Shown here piece after piece: positions 28,156-38,023 of a stretch of DNA of 64,000 nucleotides (position 1 is the first letter of the stretch; every line of letters starts with the position of its first letter). The stretch lies in contig NC_005027.1 of the NCBI RefSeq assembly GCF_000196115.1, forward strand, positions 3,286,001-3,350,000. The letters are read 5' to 3'. A program made the translations under genes and the position numbers. The stretch is from Rhodopirellula baltica SH 1 (GTDB lineage: Bacteria > Planctomycetota > Planctomycetia > Pirellulales > Pirellulaceae). Under the pieces are notes generated by a model. That model saw only the letters and a list, made by a program, of their open reading frames with translations, made no database searches and had not been told where the DNA came from.

Positions 28156-29779
28156 ACACGAGATACCGCGACAACATCGTCGCAATACCTACGCGATCAT
28201 GATCGTCGCGACGCTTGCCATTGTTGCTGGACGAATCGCAGTCGTCTCCAGCAAAGAGGGCGACACGGCATTCCTCAGTGCGAACGATCGAAGCCGCTGG
28301 TGCACAGTCGCTTCGCTGGTGGAGGAACACACATTCGCGATCGACGGCCCCATTTCAATTCGTTCGGAAGACGGCAAACGTCGGCCCTGGAACACGATCG
28401 ACAAGGTTCGTCATGTCGGCTCGGACGGCCAACTGCATTACTACAGCAGCAAGCCAACACTACTCGTCACAATGGTTGCGGGTGTCTACGGCGTGGTGCA
28501 CCACACGGCCGGTCTGACGATGACCGAACAACCGATCTATGTGCCTCGGTTGCTTCTAATGCTGATCAACTTGCCGGTGCTCGCGGTGTTTTTGGTGACG
28601 ATGGCGTTGATCGTCGAACTGATTGGCGCATCGGACTACGCGAGACGAATGGGAGTCGCTGCCGCCTGCTTTGGCACGATGATGGTTCCCTTTGCAATCT
28701 CGTTGAACAATCATCTGTTCGCCGCAGCGGCGACTTCGTTGACGCTTTGGTTGTACCTTCGAGCAGCCGATAAGATGAGCGATTCGTTCTCTGGCATTAC
28801 ATATCACCCCAAGCTCGCCCCTTGGGTTGTCGCGGGAGCTTCAGCCGCCTTCGCGGTCGCTTGCGAACTGCCCGCCCTTTCCATGTTGGCTCTTTGGGCG
28901 GTGTTGTTTGGCTGGATGAACCCTCGATCGATTCCGGGATTCGCTTTGGGTGCCAGCGTTGTCTTGATCGGAATTTTTGCGACAAACGTGTGGGCTCATG
29001 GCAGCTTGCGAACACCCTACGCGCACCGCAGCGCAGGCGAACAGCTTGAGGTGATCGAACTTCCCTCGACACCTTCGGCCAATCAAATAGACGTGTCGTT
29101 GTCGCACAGTGAAACACTTCGGACCGCGACTGAAATCGACCTCCGCGAACTCAACGAAGGCGGATATGAGGTCATTGCCGAGCAGAAAGACGCGAAAGGA
29201 AATTCCGTCCAAACCCAGTACAAACTGGCTCGATCTGGTGCCGGTTGGTCCTTGTTCGTTTGGGACGACTGGTACGACTACCCGGGAAGTTACTGGCGGA
29301 CAGACAAACGCCGTGGCGTCGATCTGGGTGAACCCAGCCGAATCGCGTACCTGTTTCACGCGACTCTAGGCTACTACGGCATCTTCTCCATCACACCGCT
29401 TTGGTTCCTCGTTCCTGTTGGCATGGTCGCGGGATGCCGTCACGGCCCTGGCTACATGCGGCGACTATCCGCTGCGATCGCATTGGCGAGCGTCGTTTGC
29501 CTGCTGTTTTACGTTGCGCGTCCGGAAATAGACCGAAACTACGGCGGGGTCAGTGTTTGCTTCCGTTGGATGCTCTGGTTTGCTCCGCTATGGCTCTACA
29601 GCCTGGTTCCTGAGCTGAGTTCGTTGAGTGAAAAAATCCAAGGCCGATATTTCACACTCGCGCTTCTCGCCGCCAGTGCATTTTCAGTTTCGACCAGCCT
29701 GTCCTCCCCCTGGCAGAGTCCCTGGATCTACCGTTTTGCGAGCTTTTTGGGGTGGTTGGGCGATGAAATGACCCGGTAG
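28148..29779 (+). CDS. Polytopic membrane protein, probable GT-C-like glycosyltransferase
   Basis: 543 residues from MRKHEIPRQHRR. A first transmembrane segment (about 13-33) is followed by an extracytoplasmic loop with NDRSRWCTVASLVEEHTFAI and LHYYSSKPTLLVTM, and then about nine more hydrophobic segments. A soluble insert lies at about 300-400. The Asp/Arg motif after the first segment and the alternating helix layout resemble GT-C transferases of planctomycetes that use polyprenyl-linked sugars; the activity is not proven by any motif I can name. It overlaps the GT2 gene by eight bases and is followed after 21 bases by the AsmA-like gene. A longer start at 28118 is possible. Confidence 0.7.
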   Translation: MRKHEIPRQHRRNTYAIMIVATLAIVAGRIAVVSSKEGDTAFLSANDRSRWCTVASLVEEHTFAIDGPISIRSEDGKRRPWNTIDKVRHVGSDGQLHYYSSKPTLLVTMVAGVYGVVHHTAGLTMTEQPIYVPRLLLMLINLPVLAVFLVTMALIVELIGASDYARRMGVAAACFGTMMVPFAISLNNHLFAAAATSLTLWLYLRAADKMSDSFSGITYHPKLAPWVVAGASAAFAVACELPALSMLALWAVLFGWMNPRSIPGFALGASVVLIGIFATNVWAHGSLRTPYAHRSAGEQLEVIELPSTPSANQIDVSLSHSETLRTATEIDLRELNEGGYEVIAEQKDAKGNSVQTQYKLARSGAGWSLFVWDDWYDYPGSYWRTDKRRGVDLGEPSRIAYLFHATLGYYGIFSITPLWFLVPVGMVAGCRHGPGYMRRLSAAIALASVVCLLFYVARPEIDRNYGGVSVCFRWMLWFAPLWLYSLVPELSSLSEKIQGRYFTLALLAASAFSVSTSLSSPWQSPWIYRFASFLGWLGDEMTR

Positions 29780-29800
29780 GATCGAGCCAATCGCTCATCC

Positions 29801-32800
29801 ATGTCTCAAGGAGGAGACAGGCCTTTGACCGAACCGGGTCAGGAAAATCCGCCTCGCCGCAAAGCCGGCCGTTTAAAAACGGCAGTGGTCCTGGTGATCA
29901 CGTGCATTCTGACTGGCTTCCTGGTTCAATCGTTGCTGCCTCAAACCGTCGGCGAACAAGCCCGGCGTTACTTTGAGAAAACACTCGACGAACACTACGC
30001 CGACTGGGATGTGACGATCCAACGTGGCACGTTCCAAGCCGGAACTGGACTGATCTTTGAATCCATCGAGATCAGCCCCAAAACCAGTCGAGCCAATCTG
30101 GTTTCGAAATGGTGGTCGCAACAGCCCGCCGTCAAAATCGAACGCCTCACGGTCTTCGCTGACCTGGACCCGCAAAAGTGGATGTCAGGAGACAGCCCTC
30201 TTTCCACGCGTCGTGTCGCGATCGAGGGTGTCGTTGCGAACGTGCAAGTTGCCCAAGACAACGGCATCTCGCTGGAGACGCTCTACCCGTTGCCACAAAT
30301 GGGACCGGCCTGCCCGCAGATCGATCTGTATGGGGTGGTAACGAATGTAACCTTCGAGGCAGCTGCATCTCGAGAAGCCTTGAACGGCAATAGTGAACCG
30401 CGAAGCACTTCGGCGGCAACGCAGCCGATCCAACTTCGATGGTCGGACATCGCCATCTCAACCGAGACATCAAGCGACGAATCGGCACTGATCGCAGGAT
30501 CATCTAGTGAACGCAAATTGGTGTTCGCGCGAGGCGACAGCAACTTCAGCGGTCCGATCGAGTTGGCGTATGACAAGTTGCAGGAAGGCTCCGATGAACA
30601 ACTGCGACTGAAGACAACGATTAAAGACTGCCACATCGATGACGCGATCATCGCACGAGTCCGTTCGCGAATTTCCAAGTGGCTGCCGGCGAAAGCCCGT
30701 GTCAGTTTGCATGGTGACCTCTCCGCCGAGTACATCCAACAGAACGAAACGGACCAATTCGAACTCGACCTGGTGGTGCACGATGGCAACTTGGACGACC
30801 CTCGCTTGCCATCGAAGATTCGCCAAGCTCGCGGCCGAATTCAAATCACCCCGGAACAAATCAAACTCTTTCCAACGCAAGCCAATTTTGGTGACGCCCA
30901 CTGCACGCTGCGTGGTACCGCGGCGCTGGTTCGTCAATCTCGCACAAGCTTTGACCTTGGACCGACGGACTTCCATTTCACCGGAGAAGGCCTGACACTT
31001 GATCGCCCTTTCGCGGAAGCGATGCCCGAAAAGCTGCATGACCTTTGGCAGAAATTCCAAGCTCAAGGACGATTGAACCTTCGTGCCCACGCGAGCAACC
31101 CAGCTCCACTTCGATCCAAAGCGTGGACATTGCAATCGGAAGTCGACATCCGTGGAATCGATGTGCAGTTCGACAAGTTTCCCTACCCGGTCGAACAACT
31201 CGTTGGCACGATCCGAATCGACAACGGATTCGCGATTGCCGAACAACTCACCGGACGGGCCGGCGGACAACGAGTCAATTGCGGATTTCGCGTTCCGGTG
31301 CGACTTGATCCAGATGCACCCAAAGTCCATACCAAACAAGTCACGATTCAAACGGAAGGATCGGTCCTGATCGACGATGCCCTGATCACATCGCTGACAC
31401 CGCGCGAAGCCCAAGCAAGCGATCAAGGCAGCGTTTCGACGACGACGGGTGCATTGATCGAGACCAGCTCCTCCCGTTCGGTATCGAAGGTCGAACAGTT
31501 TGTTCGATCATTGCGTCCACGCGGCGTGATCGAGTGGGCCACGGCAACACTGGAAACCGACGCATACGGAAACTCATCCCGTCAGTTTGATTTCCGTGTC
31601 TCGGGTGGAACGCTTCGATACGACAAGTTCCCCTATCCTCTGTACAACGTCGAAGGCCGTGTTCAGATCAAAGACGATCTGGTGCGAATGATTGGTTTCA
31701 CCGCCAACAACGCTGGCTCGGCAAAGGTCGATTGCAATGGTCTGTATCGGATTCCAAATCCAGCCGCAGCGATGAAAGCCGATTCGGAACTGAACCTTCG
31801 TTTCCAGATCGCTGATTTGTCGATGGACCAATCGCTCCGCGTGTCGCTACCCGAATCGACTCGTCACATTTGGGATTCACTCTCACCGGGTGGAACTCTG
31901 GACCAATTGGATGTGCACGTCCATCAGTCGGGCACCAATCCACTGGATTTGACTCTGGTTGCCGATCAAAACGAATCCGGTCAAGTCACCCCCGACTCGC
32001 TCAGTCTTCGTCCCGTGGCAGTCCCCTACCGAATTGACATCGTTGGTGGTCATGTTGAATACCGGGACAACGAGGTCCGGATCAGCAACCTTCGTGGTCG
32101 ACACGACGGTTCGAGAATGGTTGCCGACGGCACGTGCATTCAACATCCATCGGGACGTTGGTTATTGGCGATGGATCTGCACAGTGGTTGTCGCTTGGTT
32201 CCCGACGAGGAGTTGATGGCGGCTATGCCGGAACAAGTCGGCCGCGCGATGCGTGCTCTTGACCTGCGCGGTCCAATCAGCCTCCGTGGCAAGACCAATT
32301 TGTTGATGGCGAATGATGACACATCGACCCCCGTGATCGATTGGGACCTCCTGTTGCAATTGGAAGGCAACCGAATCGCGGACGTGGGCCCAGTCCATTC
32401 GCTACGCGGTGAAATCCAGGTGCAAGGCGTTCGCGACGCCGAAGTGCTGCAGGCGGTCGGAAACATCGCTTTGGATTCCATGCACGCGTATGGGTTGCAG
32501 ATCACATCGTTGCGCGGCCCGTTCTCGATCACCAACGAACAACTTCGCCTGGGTGAAAACGCACGACTGCCTTCCCCCAATCCCGATCCGAACGGCGGTG
32601 GCGTGCCAATCGTGGGTGCTTTGTTCGGAGGCAAGATCAGCCTCAGCGGTGGCGTCCTGCTCTCTTCAGGCGACTTTGAAATCGATGCCGCATTGGCCAA
32701 CGCACAAATCGCGACTTGTCTTGCTGAAATTGGTCAGCATCGTACGGGCATCACAGGACGCTTCGATGGCGACTCTCATTTAGAAGGTCGTTTAGGTGAT

Positions 32801-33265
32801 TTGGATCTGCTGAAAGGAAACGGGCGTGGAAGCGTCAGCGGTGCCAACCTGTACCAGTTGCCATACCTTGTTCAGGTGCTGAACTTGCTTCGCATCAAAG
32901 CCACCGAAGACGTTGCCTTCACGAATGGAGAGACCGAGTTTTCAATTTTCGGCGAAGACCTGAACTTCAACCGCTTGGTGCTCTGGGGTGATCTTGTGGC
33001 ACTCGAAGGTGGTGGCACACTCAGTCGTCGCGAACACCTGGACATGTCTTTCAACACACGTGTTAGTCCGCAGAACTTGTTCAGCAAAGTCATCAACCCG
33101 CTGAGAGACAACCGCTACACGCTGTGGACGATTGAGGTGGACGGCCCGATCGAAGCTCCCACGATTCGCAGAAAATCACTCAGTGGGATCACGCAGACAA
33201 TGGAAGACTGGTTCCCAGGAATGGTCCGATCCACCACCGCGGATGGCGGAAACGTCAACCGATAA
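29801..33265 (+). CDS. AsmA-like/YhdP-like large membrane-anchored protein
   Basis: 1154 residues. A single N-terminal transmembrane segment (about 26-46, LKTAVVLVITCILTGFLVQSLL) precedes a long beta-rich periplasmic part built of repeated modules: a segment with the pattern FDKFPYPVEQLVGTIRI recurs as YDKFPYPLYNVEGRVQI. The C-terminus (about 975-1110: ISLSGGVLLSSGDFEIDAALAN, GRGSVSGANLYQLPYLVQVLNLL, GEDLNFNRLVLWGDLVAL) is the AsmA-like C-terminal domain. AsmA relatives such as TamB, YhdP and YdbH bridge the periplasm and move phospholipids. Its place behind two glycosyltransferase-like membrane genes suggests envelope lipid or glycan handling. The start ATG is at 29801; AGGAGGAGAC lies after it, not before. 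Confidence 0.82.
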   Translation: MSQGGDRPLTEPGQENPPRRKAGRLKTAVVLVITCILTGFLVQSLLPQTVGEQARRYFEKTLDEHYADWDVTIQRGTFQAGTGLIFESIEISPKTSRANLVSKWWSQQPAVKIERLTVFADLDPQKWMSGDSPLSTRRVAIEGVVANVQVAQDNGISLETLYPLPQMGPACPQIDLYGVVTNVTFEAAASREALNGNSEPRSTSAATQPIQLRWSDIAISTETSSDESALIAGSSSERKLVFARGDSNFSGPIELAYDKLQEGSDEQLRLKTTIKDCHIDDAIIARVRSRISKWLPAKARVSLHGDLSAEYIQQNETDQFELDLVVHDGNLDDPRLPSKIRQARGRIQITPEQIKLFPTQANFGDAHCTLRGTAALVRQSRTSFDLGPTDFHFTGEGLTLDRPFAEAMPEKLHDLWQKFQAQGRLNLRAHASNPAPLRSKAWTLQSEVDIRGIDVQFDKFPYPVEQLVGTIRIDNGFAIAEQLTGRAGGQRVNCGFRVPVRLDPDAPKVHTKQVTIQTEGSVLIDDALITSLTPREAQASDQGSVSTTTGALIETSSSRSVSKVEQFVRSLRPRGVIEWATATLETDAYGNSSRQFDFRVSGGTLRYDKFPYPLYNVEGRVQIKDDLVRMIGFTANNAGSAKVDCNGLYRIPNPAAAMKADSELNLRFQIADLSMDQSLRVSLPESTRHIWDSLSPGGTLDQLDVHVHQSGTNPLDLTLVADQNESGQVTPDSLSLRPVAVPYRIDIVGGHVEYRDNEVRISNLRGRHDGSRMVADGTCIQHPSGRWLLAMDLHSGCRLVPDEELMAAMPEQVGRAMRALDLRGPISLRGKTNLLMANDDTSTPVIDWDLLLQLEGNRIADVGPVHSLRGEIQVQGVRDAEVLQAVGNIALDSMHAYGLQITSLRGPFSITNEQLRLGENARLPSPNPDPNGGGVPIVGALFGGKISLSGGVLLSSGDFEIDAALANAQIATCLAEIGQHRTGITGRFDGDSHLEGRLGDLDLLKGNGRGSVSGANLYQLPYLVQVLNLLRIKATEDVAFTNGETEFSIFGEDLNFNRLVLWGDLVALEGGGTLSRREHLDMSFNTRVSPQNLFSKVINPLRDNRYTLWTIEVDGPIEAPTIRRKSLSGITQTMEDWFPGMVRSTTADGGNVNR

Positions 33266-33454
33266 CTTCGGCTGACAGTTTGCCCTTTAGCACGAGACGG
33301 AAGTGCACCGTTCGTTCCATTGTTTCATGAGCCGTGCGTCATTTTGCACGCGCACAAAGAATCCTTCCAAGACTCGACCAAACTGTCCGATCGTCGAGAA
33401 ATCCTCTTCGATCTGCCCCGGAAAATTCTGATCGAGTATTGGAAGGATACTGGG

Positions 33455-34228
33455 TTACTCGTCAACTTGAACAGTTGATCTTGATACGGAGCCGCGCAAC
33501 GCCATCGGGCGTTGAAAGGAACGCCCGACTTCCGCAGAGTCAAATCGGTGATAGCGATCCAACAGCTTCTCAACAATGCGATGCTCGCCCACCACTGCGG
33601 TCAGCTCTGCGGTGCCGCCGACATTAAACGCCGAAAGCAAATGGCTTCGTTCAAATTCGATCAAACGTTTCGAAACGTTGTAATTGGCTGCAATCGCTTT
33701 GGTCGGCATACCTTCCATCACGCAGTTAAGCACTTTGCGTTGGCGTTCAGTCAAACCATCCAAGATTCGGTTGCGTTTGCGATGTGCCTTTTCCATGCCC
33801 ACTTGGAAACGGTCCCAATCGATTGCTTGGCGAATATGATCCCGCAACGAACCGCTGAATTTCTGCGCGTTGTCCGCGGACTTCAACACGACCGTCCAGG
33901 CACCATTTTCAAAAGCGTGGACCACGGTTTCAATCGGCAATTCACCAGCAACCAGAATGAGCGGAGCACTGCAACTCGCTTCGGAAAGCGCCTTCTGCAC
34001 CCGTTGAAAACCGTCGCCAATCAGCTCAACGTCCACGACCAAACAACCAGGGCGTTCCAACCGACCTTCCGAGATCCATTCCAACAATTGATCACTCGAA
34101 GAACACGGTATGACCGACCAATCGGAGCCCGTCTCGATCATCGACTTCAGGTCGATCGTCGCGGTCTCTCCGTTTGTTTGTCGAGCCAATAAGAAAACTG
34201 CTGCACTCTCGTTCGCAGAATCAATCAC
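33455..34228 (-). CDS. LuxR/FixJ-type response-regulator-like transcription factor
   Basis: 257 residues. The N-terminal receiver-like domain keeps a phosphoacceptor-type Asp in CLVVDVELIGDGF and the Lys in WTVVLKSAD, but lacks the usual acidic pair near the first strand, so it may not be phosphorylated normally. A LuxR-type HTH is at about 155-215 (LTERQRKVLNCVMEGMPTKAIA, with VSKRLIEFERSHLLSAF as the recognition region). No sensor kinase is adjacent. It converges with the AsmA-like gene. Confidence 0.82.
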   Translation of the reverse strand: MIDSANESAAVFLLARQTNGETATIDLKSMIETGSDWSVIPCSSSDQLLEWISEGRLERPGCLVVDVELIGDGFQRVQKALSEASCSAPLILVAGELPIETVVHAFENGAWTVVLKSADNAQKFSGSLRDHIRQAIDWDRFQVGMEKAHRKRNRILDGLTERQRKVLNCVMEGMPTKAIAANYNVSKRLIEFERSHLLSAFNVGGTAELTAVVGEHRIVEKLLDRYHRFDSAEVGRSFQRPMALRGSVSRSTVQVDE

Positions 34229-35073
34229 GGTCAGCCCCTTCCCGATAATGGGATATCAAAGCCTTGAAAAACATCAGAAGTCGAACCCTCCCCACTTTCA
34301 AGTCAGTGGTGATGGTGACCTGTCAAGGCTAGCACCTCGCTAGGGTCGCGTAACGGATGCTTATCCCGCAACAAAGTGCGCATTATCGCACTTCGAGAGC
34401 GACAACCGAAAGTTTTGGGCCCCCCGAAAGGTGCACGCCCATTCACTTCCCGGCCCAAAGAGACGATTCCGCTTGATAGCGATCCTCTAAATGTCTCCGG
34501 CAACCGCCCGTTCAAAACGATCCGTCGCGAACGCAAAGAGGCGACGTATCATTGCGAGACCGATGGCTGATCGGCTTTGGATGCCACCGCGATTGAGTCG
34601 CCTGCCATCAAGTCGCAATCTGAACCTTACCACAAATCTGCTGATGGCCTGCGCTGATCGCAACAGTCCACTTAGCAGTGAGCGGATAAAAACGACCGAG
34701 GTGAGGCCGACAGACCGGCATGAACAGGTGACGATTTCAGTCACCGCAGACGATTGCCCGCAGCTGTCGGAAGAATTGCTAGGCGTTTAGTGCGAAAGGC
34801 ATACTCACGCCGAGAGCAAGCCAATCATTCTCTAATTCGCCGGCTTCGATGGTTCACCACCCACCACATCCGCTCATGGAGCGGAGTGCTGGAAAGCGAC
34901 CATTTCAAATTGTCGATGCCGTCAAGATGATTCGCCGTCATTGGTATCGCGATCAACAACGCCTCACTGTTCTACACGGCGACACATGATGTGACACAGC
35001 GACACCTGATGCGAAACAGCGAGGCTCAATTCAGAACGGCGAAGGCCGATCGACAAACCGACGATCACCGTGC
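34229..35073. other. Long gene-free region with a short tandem repeat
   Basis: 845 bases between the regulator start and the next gene end. The only structure I see is an imperfect tandem repeat of a 20-base unit (GCGACACATGATGTGACACA, then GCGACACCTGATGCGAAACA) at 34979-35018. The short open frames here have no family-like character and may be eroded coding sequence. Confidence 0.5.
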
Positions 35074-35409
35074 TTAGGAAACCAATTCGGCGGAGTCCGT
35101 GGACGCTTCGGCGGTCTTCTTTTCGCTCGCGCGACGGCGTCGTTTCTTCGGCTTCGTGATGCCCCACTCCTTCGTCAGCATTTCAAACACTTCAGGCGTT
35201 TCATAGCGAACGATGTTCTTGCCTTCAGGCATTGGTCCGATCAAGCCACGGAATACCGGCATCCCACGAAGAGCGAGGTCAGTGCTGCAGTCATCAATCC
35301 CGACTTGCTCGTGATGGTCCGTCAAAGGATCGAGCGACGTGTAATCGCGAATCTGAAGTGAACCGTCTCTGCCGCGAGCAACGACGCGAAAAGTATCTTT
35401 TTTGGTCAT
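35074..35409 (-). CDS. Conserved-looking hypothetical protein with basic C-terminal tail
   Basis: 111 residues from MTKKDTFRVVARGRDGSLQ; an alternative start eleven codons earlier lacks support. The core YTSLDPLTDHHEQVGIDDCSTDLALRGMPVFRGLIGP looks globular. The C-terminus is rich in Lys/Arg (KPKKRRRRASEKK), suggesting a nucleic-acid-binding or otherwise charged tail. No family is recognised. It is divergent from the SDR gene. Confidence 0.55.
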   Translation of the reverse strand: MTKKDTFRVVARGRDGSLQIRDYTSLDPLTDHHEQVGIDDCSTDLALRGMPVFRGLIGPMPEGKNIVRYETPEVFEMLTKEWGITKPKKRRRRASEKKTAEASTDSAELVS

Positions 35410-35756
35410 GGCGGAATCATTCCGTTGGAGAGGTGAAAGCAAATCAATCCGATGGCGGCGAAAATGGGGAGGTCACCGCCGCGAAACTGATTTCATCGGT
35501 GCCATGAAACTCTTATCGACCATCGATGATGCAAACCCAAAGAACTGACGATTGCCCGATGCACATGGAATCGCCGCTTTGACATGCGTGACCGGTCGAA
35601 CACGCCCCCTCCGAACAATCGTCGCAGTTGATTCCATCAACCGATCGTCAATTGCCAAGGCTGCAAAGCTCACAACACCTTCTCCCAATCACAATTTGCC
35701 ATCGTTCTACCGTTGACTGTCCTTATCAACCTCAACGACAGACGCAATCTCGTGCC
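35410..35756. other. Divergent intergenic region without a recognisable gene
   Basis: 347 bases between the basic-tail hypothetical gene and the SDR gene. TTGACT at 35713-35718 could be a -35 for the SDR gene, but no good -10 follows. I see no RNA gene or repeat. Confidence 0.4.
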
Positions 35757-36500
35757 ATGCCCAACTCAAAATACTTCGTCGTCGGTGCCGGTGGCGGCAT
35801 CGGCACCGAACTCTGCAAACAACTCGTCGCGACTGGTCATCAAGTGATGCTGGTCGGCAGAAACGAAGCTAAATTGCAGACACTCGCCAATGAACTTCAA
35901 CAACCTTTTCAAGTCTGCGACGGAACTGATTGGGACGGATTGGCCGGAGTCGCAGACTACACGCTCGAACACTTCGGCGGACTTGACGGCGCAGTCAACT
36001 TGGCCGGATCAATCCTGTTGAAACCAGCTCACCTGACCAGCAAAGATGAGTTGCAATCAGTGATCGAAGCCAATCTGATCACCGCATTCGGATTGGTTCG
36101 TACGATGGCACCTCGATTGAAAAAGCAAGGCGGCGGCTCGATCGTTTTGATGTCCAGCGGTGGTGCCGCAATCGGGCTCACCAGTCACGAAGCGATCGCC
36201 GCGGCGAAGGCCGGCGTAGCCGCCATGGCTCGAGCCGCCGCGGCAACCTATGCAGCCAGCAACGTTCGCATCAACACCGTTGCACCGGGCTTGGTCGAAA
36301 CCGAATTGACCGCTCGAATTTGGCAGAACGAACGTTCCGCTGATGCCAGTCGAGCCATGCATCCGATGGGTCGTCTTGGAAAACCGGAGGACATCGCCTC
36401 GATGATCGCATGGCTGCTGGCTCCTGAGAACTCGTGGATCACCGGTCAAGACATCGCGGTCGATGGCGGACTCAGTTCGATCAAATCAGCCACTCGTTGA
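35757..36500 (+). CDS. SDR-family oxidoreductase lacking the catalytic Tyr
   Basis: 247 residues from MPNSKYFVVGAGGGIG. The cofactor loop GAGGGIG, the VNLAGS motif and the C-terminal GQDIAVDGG are typical of short-chain dehydrogenases. In the active-site stretch MSSGGAAIGLTSHEAIAAAK the Ser and Lys are kept, but Ile sits where the YxxxK Tyr should be. It therefore either works with another residue or is not a classical dehydrogenase. The 3' end overlaps the convergent CYTH gene by 15 bases. Confidence 0.85.
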   Translation: MPNSKYFVVGAGGGIGTELCKQLVATGHQVMLVGRNEAKLQTLANELQQPFQVCDGTDWDGLAGVADYTLEHFGGLDGAVNLAGSILLKPAHLTSKDELQSVIEANLITAFGLVRTMAPRLKKQGGGSIVLMSSGGAAIGLTSHEAIAAAKAGVAAMARAAAATYAASNVRINTVAPGLVETELTARIWQNERSADASRAMHPMGRLGKPEDIASMIAWLLAPENSWITGQDIAVDGGLSSIKSATR

Positions 36501-37052
36501 TTCGAGTTGCATCCGCAAATAGCTTCGCGACTCGGGTGATTTCAACCCGAGCTCCGAAGCCAAATTGAGGACTTCCTCGCGAGCCTTTTCGACAGCTTCA
36601 TCGCTCGGTGAACCTTCGTGCAACACACGTTCAATCTCTGCAAATTCGCCCAACCCTTCGACACGGTCGATCGTAACCGTCATCGGATTTGACGATCCGA
36701 GATGAAACGTCTCACGCTGCTTCGTCACCGTCGCGACCTTTCGAAAACCGAGCCGATCAAACAGCGTCTCCATCGACTCGCCTGTCGGATCGCCTGGATC
36801 TAAACGCCACTCCAATTCTTCCCGTGCTTTGACCGCACCCGGCCGCTTGGAGCCTTTGTAGGTCACCAGGGGCGTTCCATCGATTCGTCGAACCCGCAGC
36901 GCTTCCCCGGACTCCGCGAAGTCACGCGACGGATGGTTGTAGTAGGTGTCCTGATTCTCGTTTTCCGAAACCAACACCGCGTCATTCTCCGCCAATCGTT
37001 CGCGCAGTTCGCTGCCATCGCCAACGCGAAACTTCAATTCGATTTCAAACAT
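36486..37052 (-). CDS. CYTH-domain protein (class IV adenylate cyclase/CyaB-like)
   Basis: 188 residues. The N-terminal EIELKF is the ExExK signature of CYTH proteins, which bind triphosphate and metal in a beta tunnel. Further charged strands (RVRRIDGTPLVTYKG, VKAREELEWRL, TVTIDRVEGLGEFAEIE) match the CyaB subfamily. Possible activities are cAMP formation, inorganic triphosphatase or thiamine triphosphatase. Cotranscription with ThiE (two genes upstream) makes thiamine triphosphate an appealing but unproven substrate. Confidence 0.85.
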   Translation of the reverse strand: MFEIELKFRVGDGSELRERLAENDAVLVSENENQDTYYNHPSRDFAESGEALRVRRIDGTPLVTYKGSKRPGAVKAREELEWRLDPGDPTGESMETLFDRLGFRKVATVTKQRETFHLGSSNPMTVTIDRVEGLGEFAEIERVLHEGSPSDEAVEKAREEVLNLASELGLKSPESRSYLRMQLESTSG

Positions 37053-37120
37053 CCGTACTCTTTATGCTTTCCGTGACAGTTCAATTTAGAAACTTGCTTC
37101 CGGCGTTCCATGATCAGTGT

Positions 37121-38008
37121 CTAGCGAACGTTCAAACGGACCAAGGGAGCCGGGCTGCCCTCGCTGGTGACCCAGACGTTTGATTCCGAGTCAACCGCGA
37201 TCGCTTCGATCTGTTTTAATTTCGGCAAGTCAAACGCCACAGGGGTTTGTGACATCTGAGTTTTCAGCGTGACGTGATCTGCCTTGGCAAATTTGATCGC
37301 TTGCCAATAAGTCGAGACCCAAACGTCGCCCGTCACCGGATCGCGATCCGCGGCGGTCGCCAACGCTAGCGGCAACCGCTGGATTAACTCAGCGACGAGA
37401 TCGGTGCTCGATTCTTCGTTGCCTCCATCCTTCAATGCAACACGGTAAAGGCCCACCCAAGGCGTGAACCTCTTGCACAGCAGAATCAATCCTTGGGACG
37501 GCTCATCGAACCAGATTGCCTCGCAATCCTGAGCACCGTCGGGATATTTGATGCGAAGGACACGGACGTTTTCGCGAGTTACGACGCCAGACTTCCTGGG
37601 ATCCATCTCATCGATCACCAGCAATTCGATGTGGTCGCGTCGCTTTTGATTGTCACCGGAATCAGCGATCACCAACCGCGCTGGGCCACCGGCATTGACA
37701 GGTGGAAGCATGGCGAGGTCTTCCCAGTCGACTGCGGTGACACCTTGCAGATCCCATTGCCCTGTCGCCTCGCCGGTCTTCGCATCGAACGCAAACAACC
37801 TTGCGCGATCACCCGAATCATTGTGTGACCAAATGCAGCTTGGATCAGTTGACGAAAAAACCATTCCGCTGCTTTCACTCAACTCCCGATCGGCCAACGT
37901 GATTGAAATGACCGCAGGTTCGTCCGCGCGTAAATTGGCCTGGGTAGCAATTGCAACCAACATCCACGCTAGCGTCGCTGCATCAAAGTGAAATCGACGA
38001 GTTGTCAC
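37121..38008 (-). CDS. Exported beta-propeller-like protein of unknown function
   Basis: 295 residues. A short N-terminal hydrophobic stretch (LAWMLVAIATQANLRA) looks like a signal peptide. The mature part contains repeated strand patterns (CIWSHNDSGDRARLFAFD, RLVIADSGDNQKRR, VTGDVWVSTYWQAIKF, SESNVWVTSEG), suggesting a beta-propeller. No enzymatic motif is recognised. It lies 15 bases after the thiE gene, so probably in the same transcript. Confidence 0.7.
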   Translation of the reverse strand: MTTRRFHFDAATLAWMLVAIATQANLRADEPAVISITLADRELSESSGMVFSSTDPSCIWSHNDSGDRARLFAFDAKTGEATGQWDLQGVTAVDWEDLAMLPPVNAGGPARLVIADSGDNQKRRDHIELLVIDEMDPRKSGVVTRENVRVLRIKYPDGAQDCEAIWFDEPSQGLILLCKRFTPWVGLYRVALKDGGNEESSTDLVAELIQRLPLALATAADRDPVTGDVWVSTYWQAIKFAKADHVTLKTQMSQTPVAFDLPKLKQIEAIAVDSESNVWVTSEGSPAPLVRLNVR

Positions 38009-38023
38009 AAACGTTTCCCTGAC

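Noticed and set aside
34229-35073. Possible small genes in the gene-free stretch
   Set aside because: Short frames show no conserved-looking composition, start signal or family motif.
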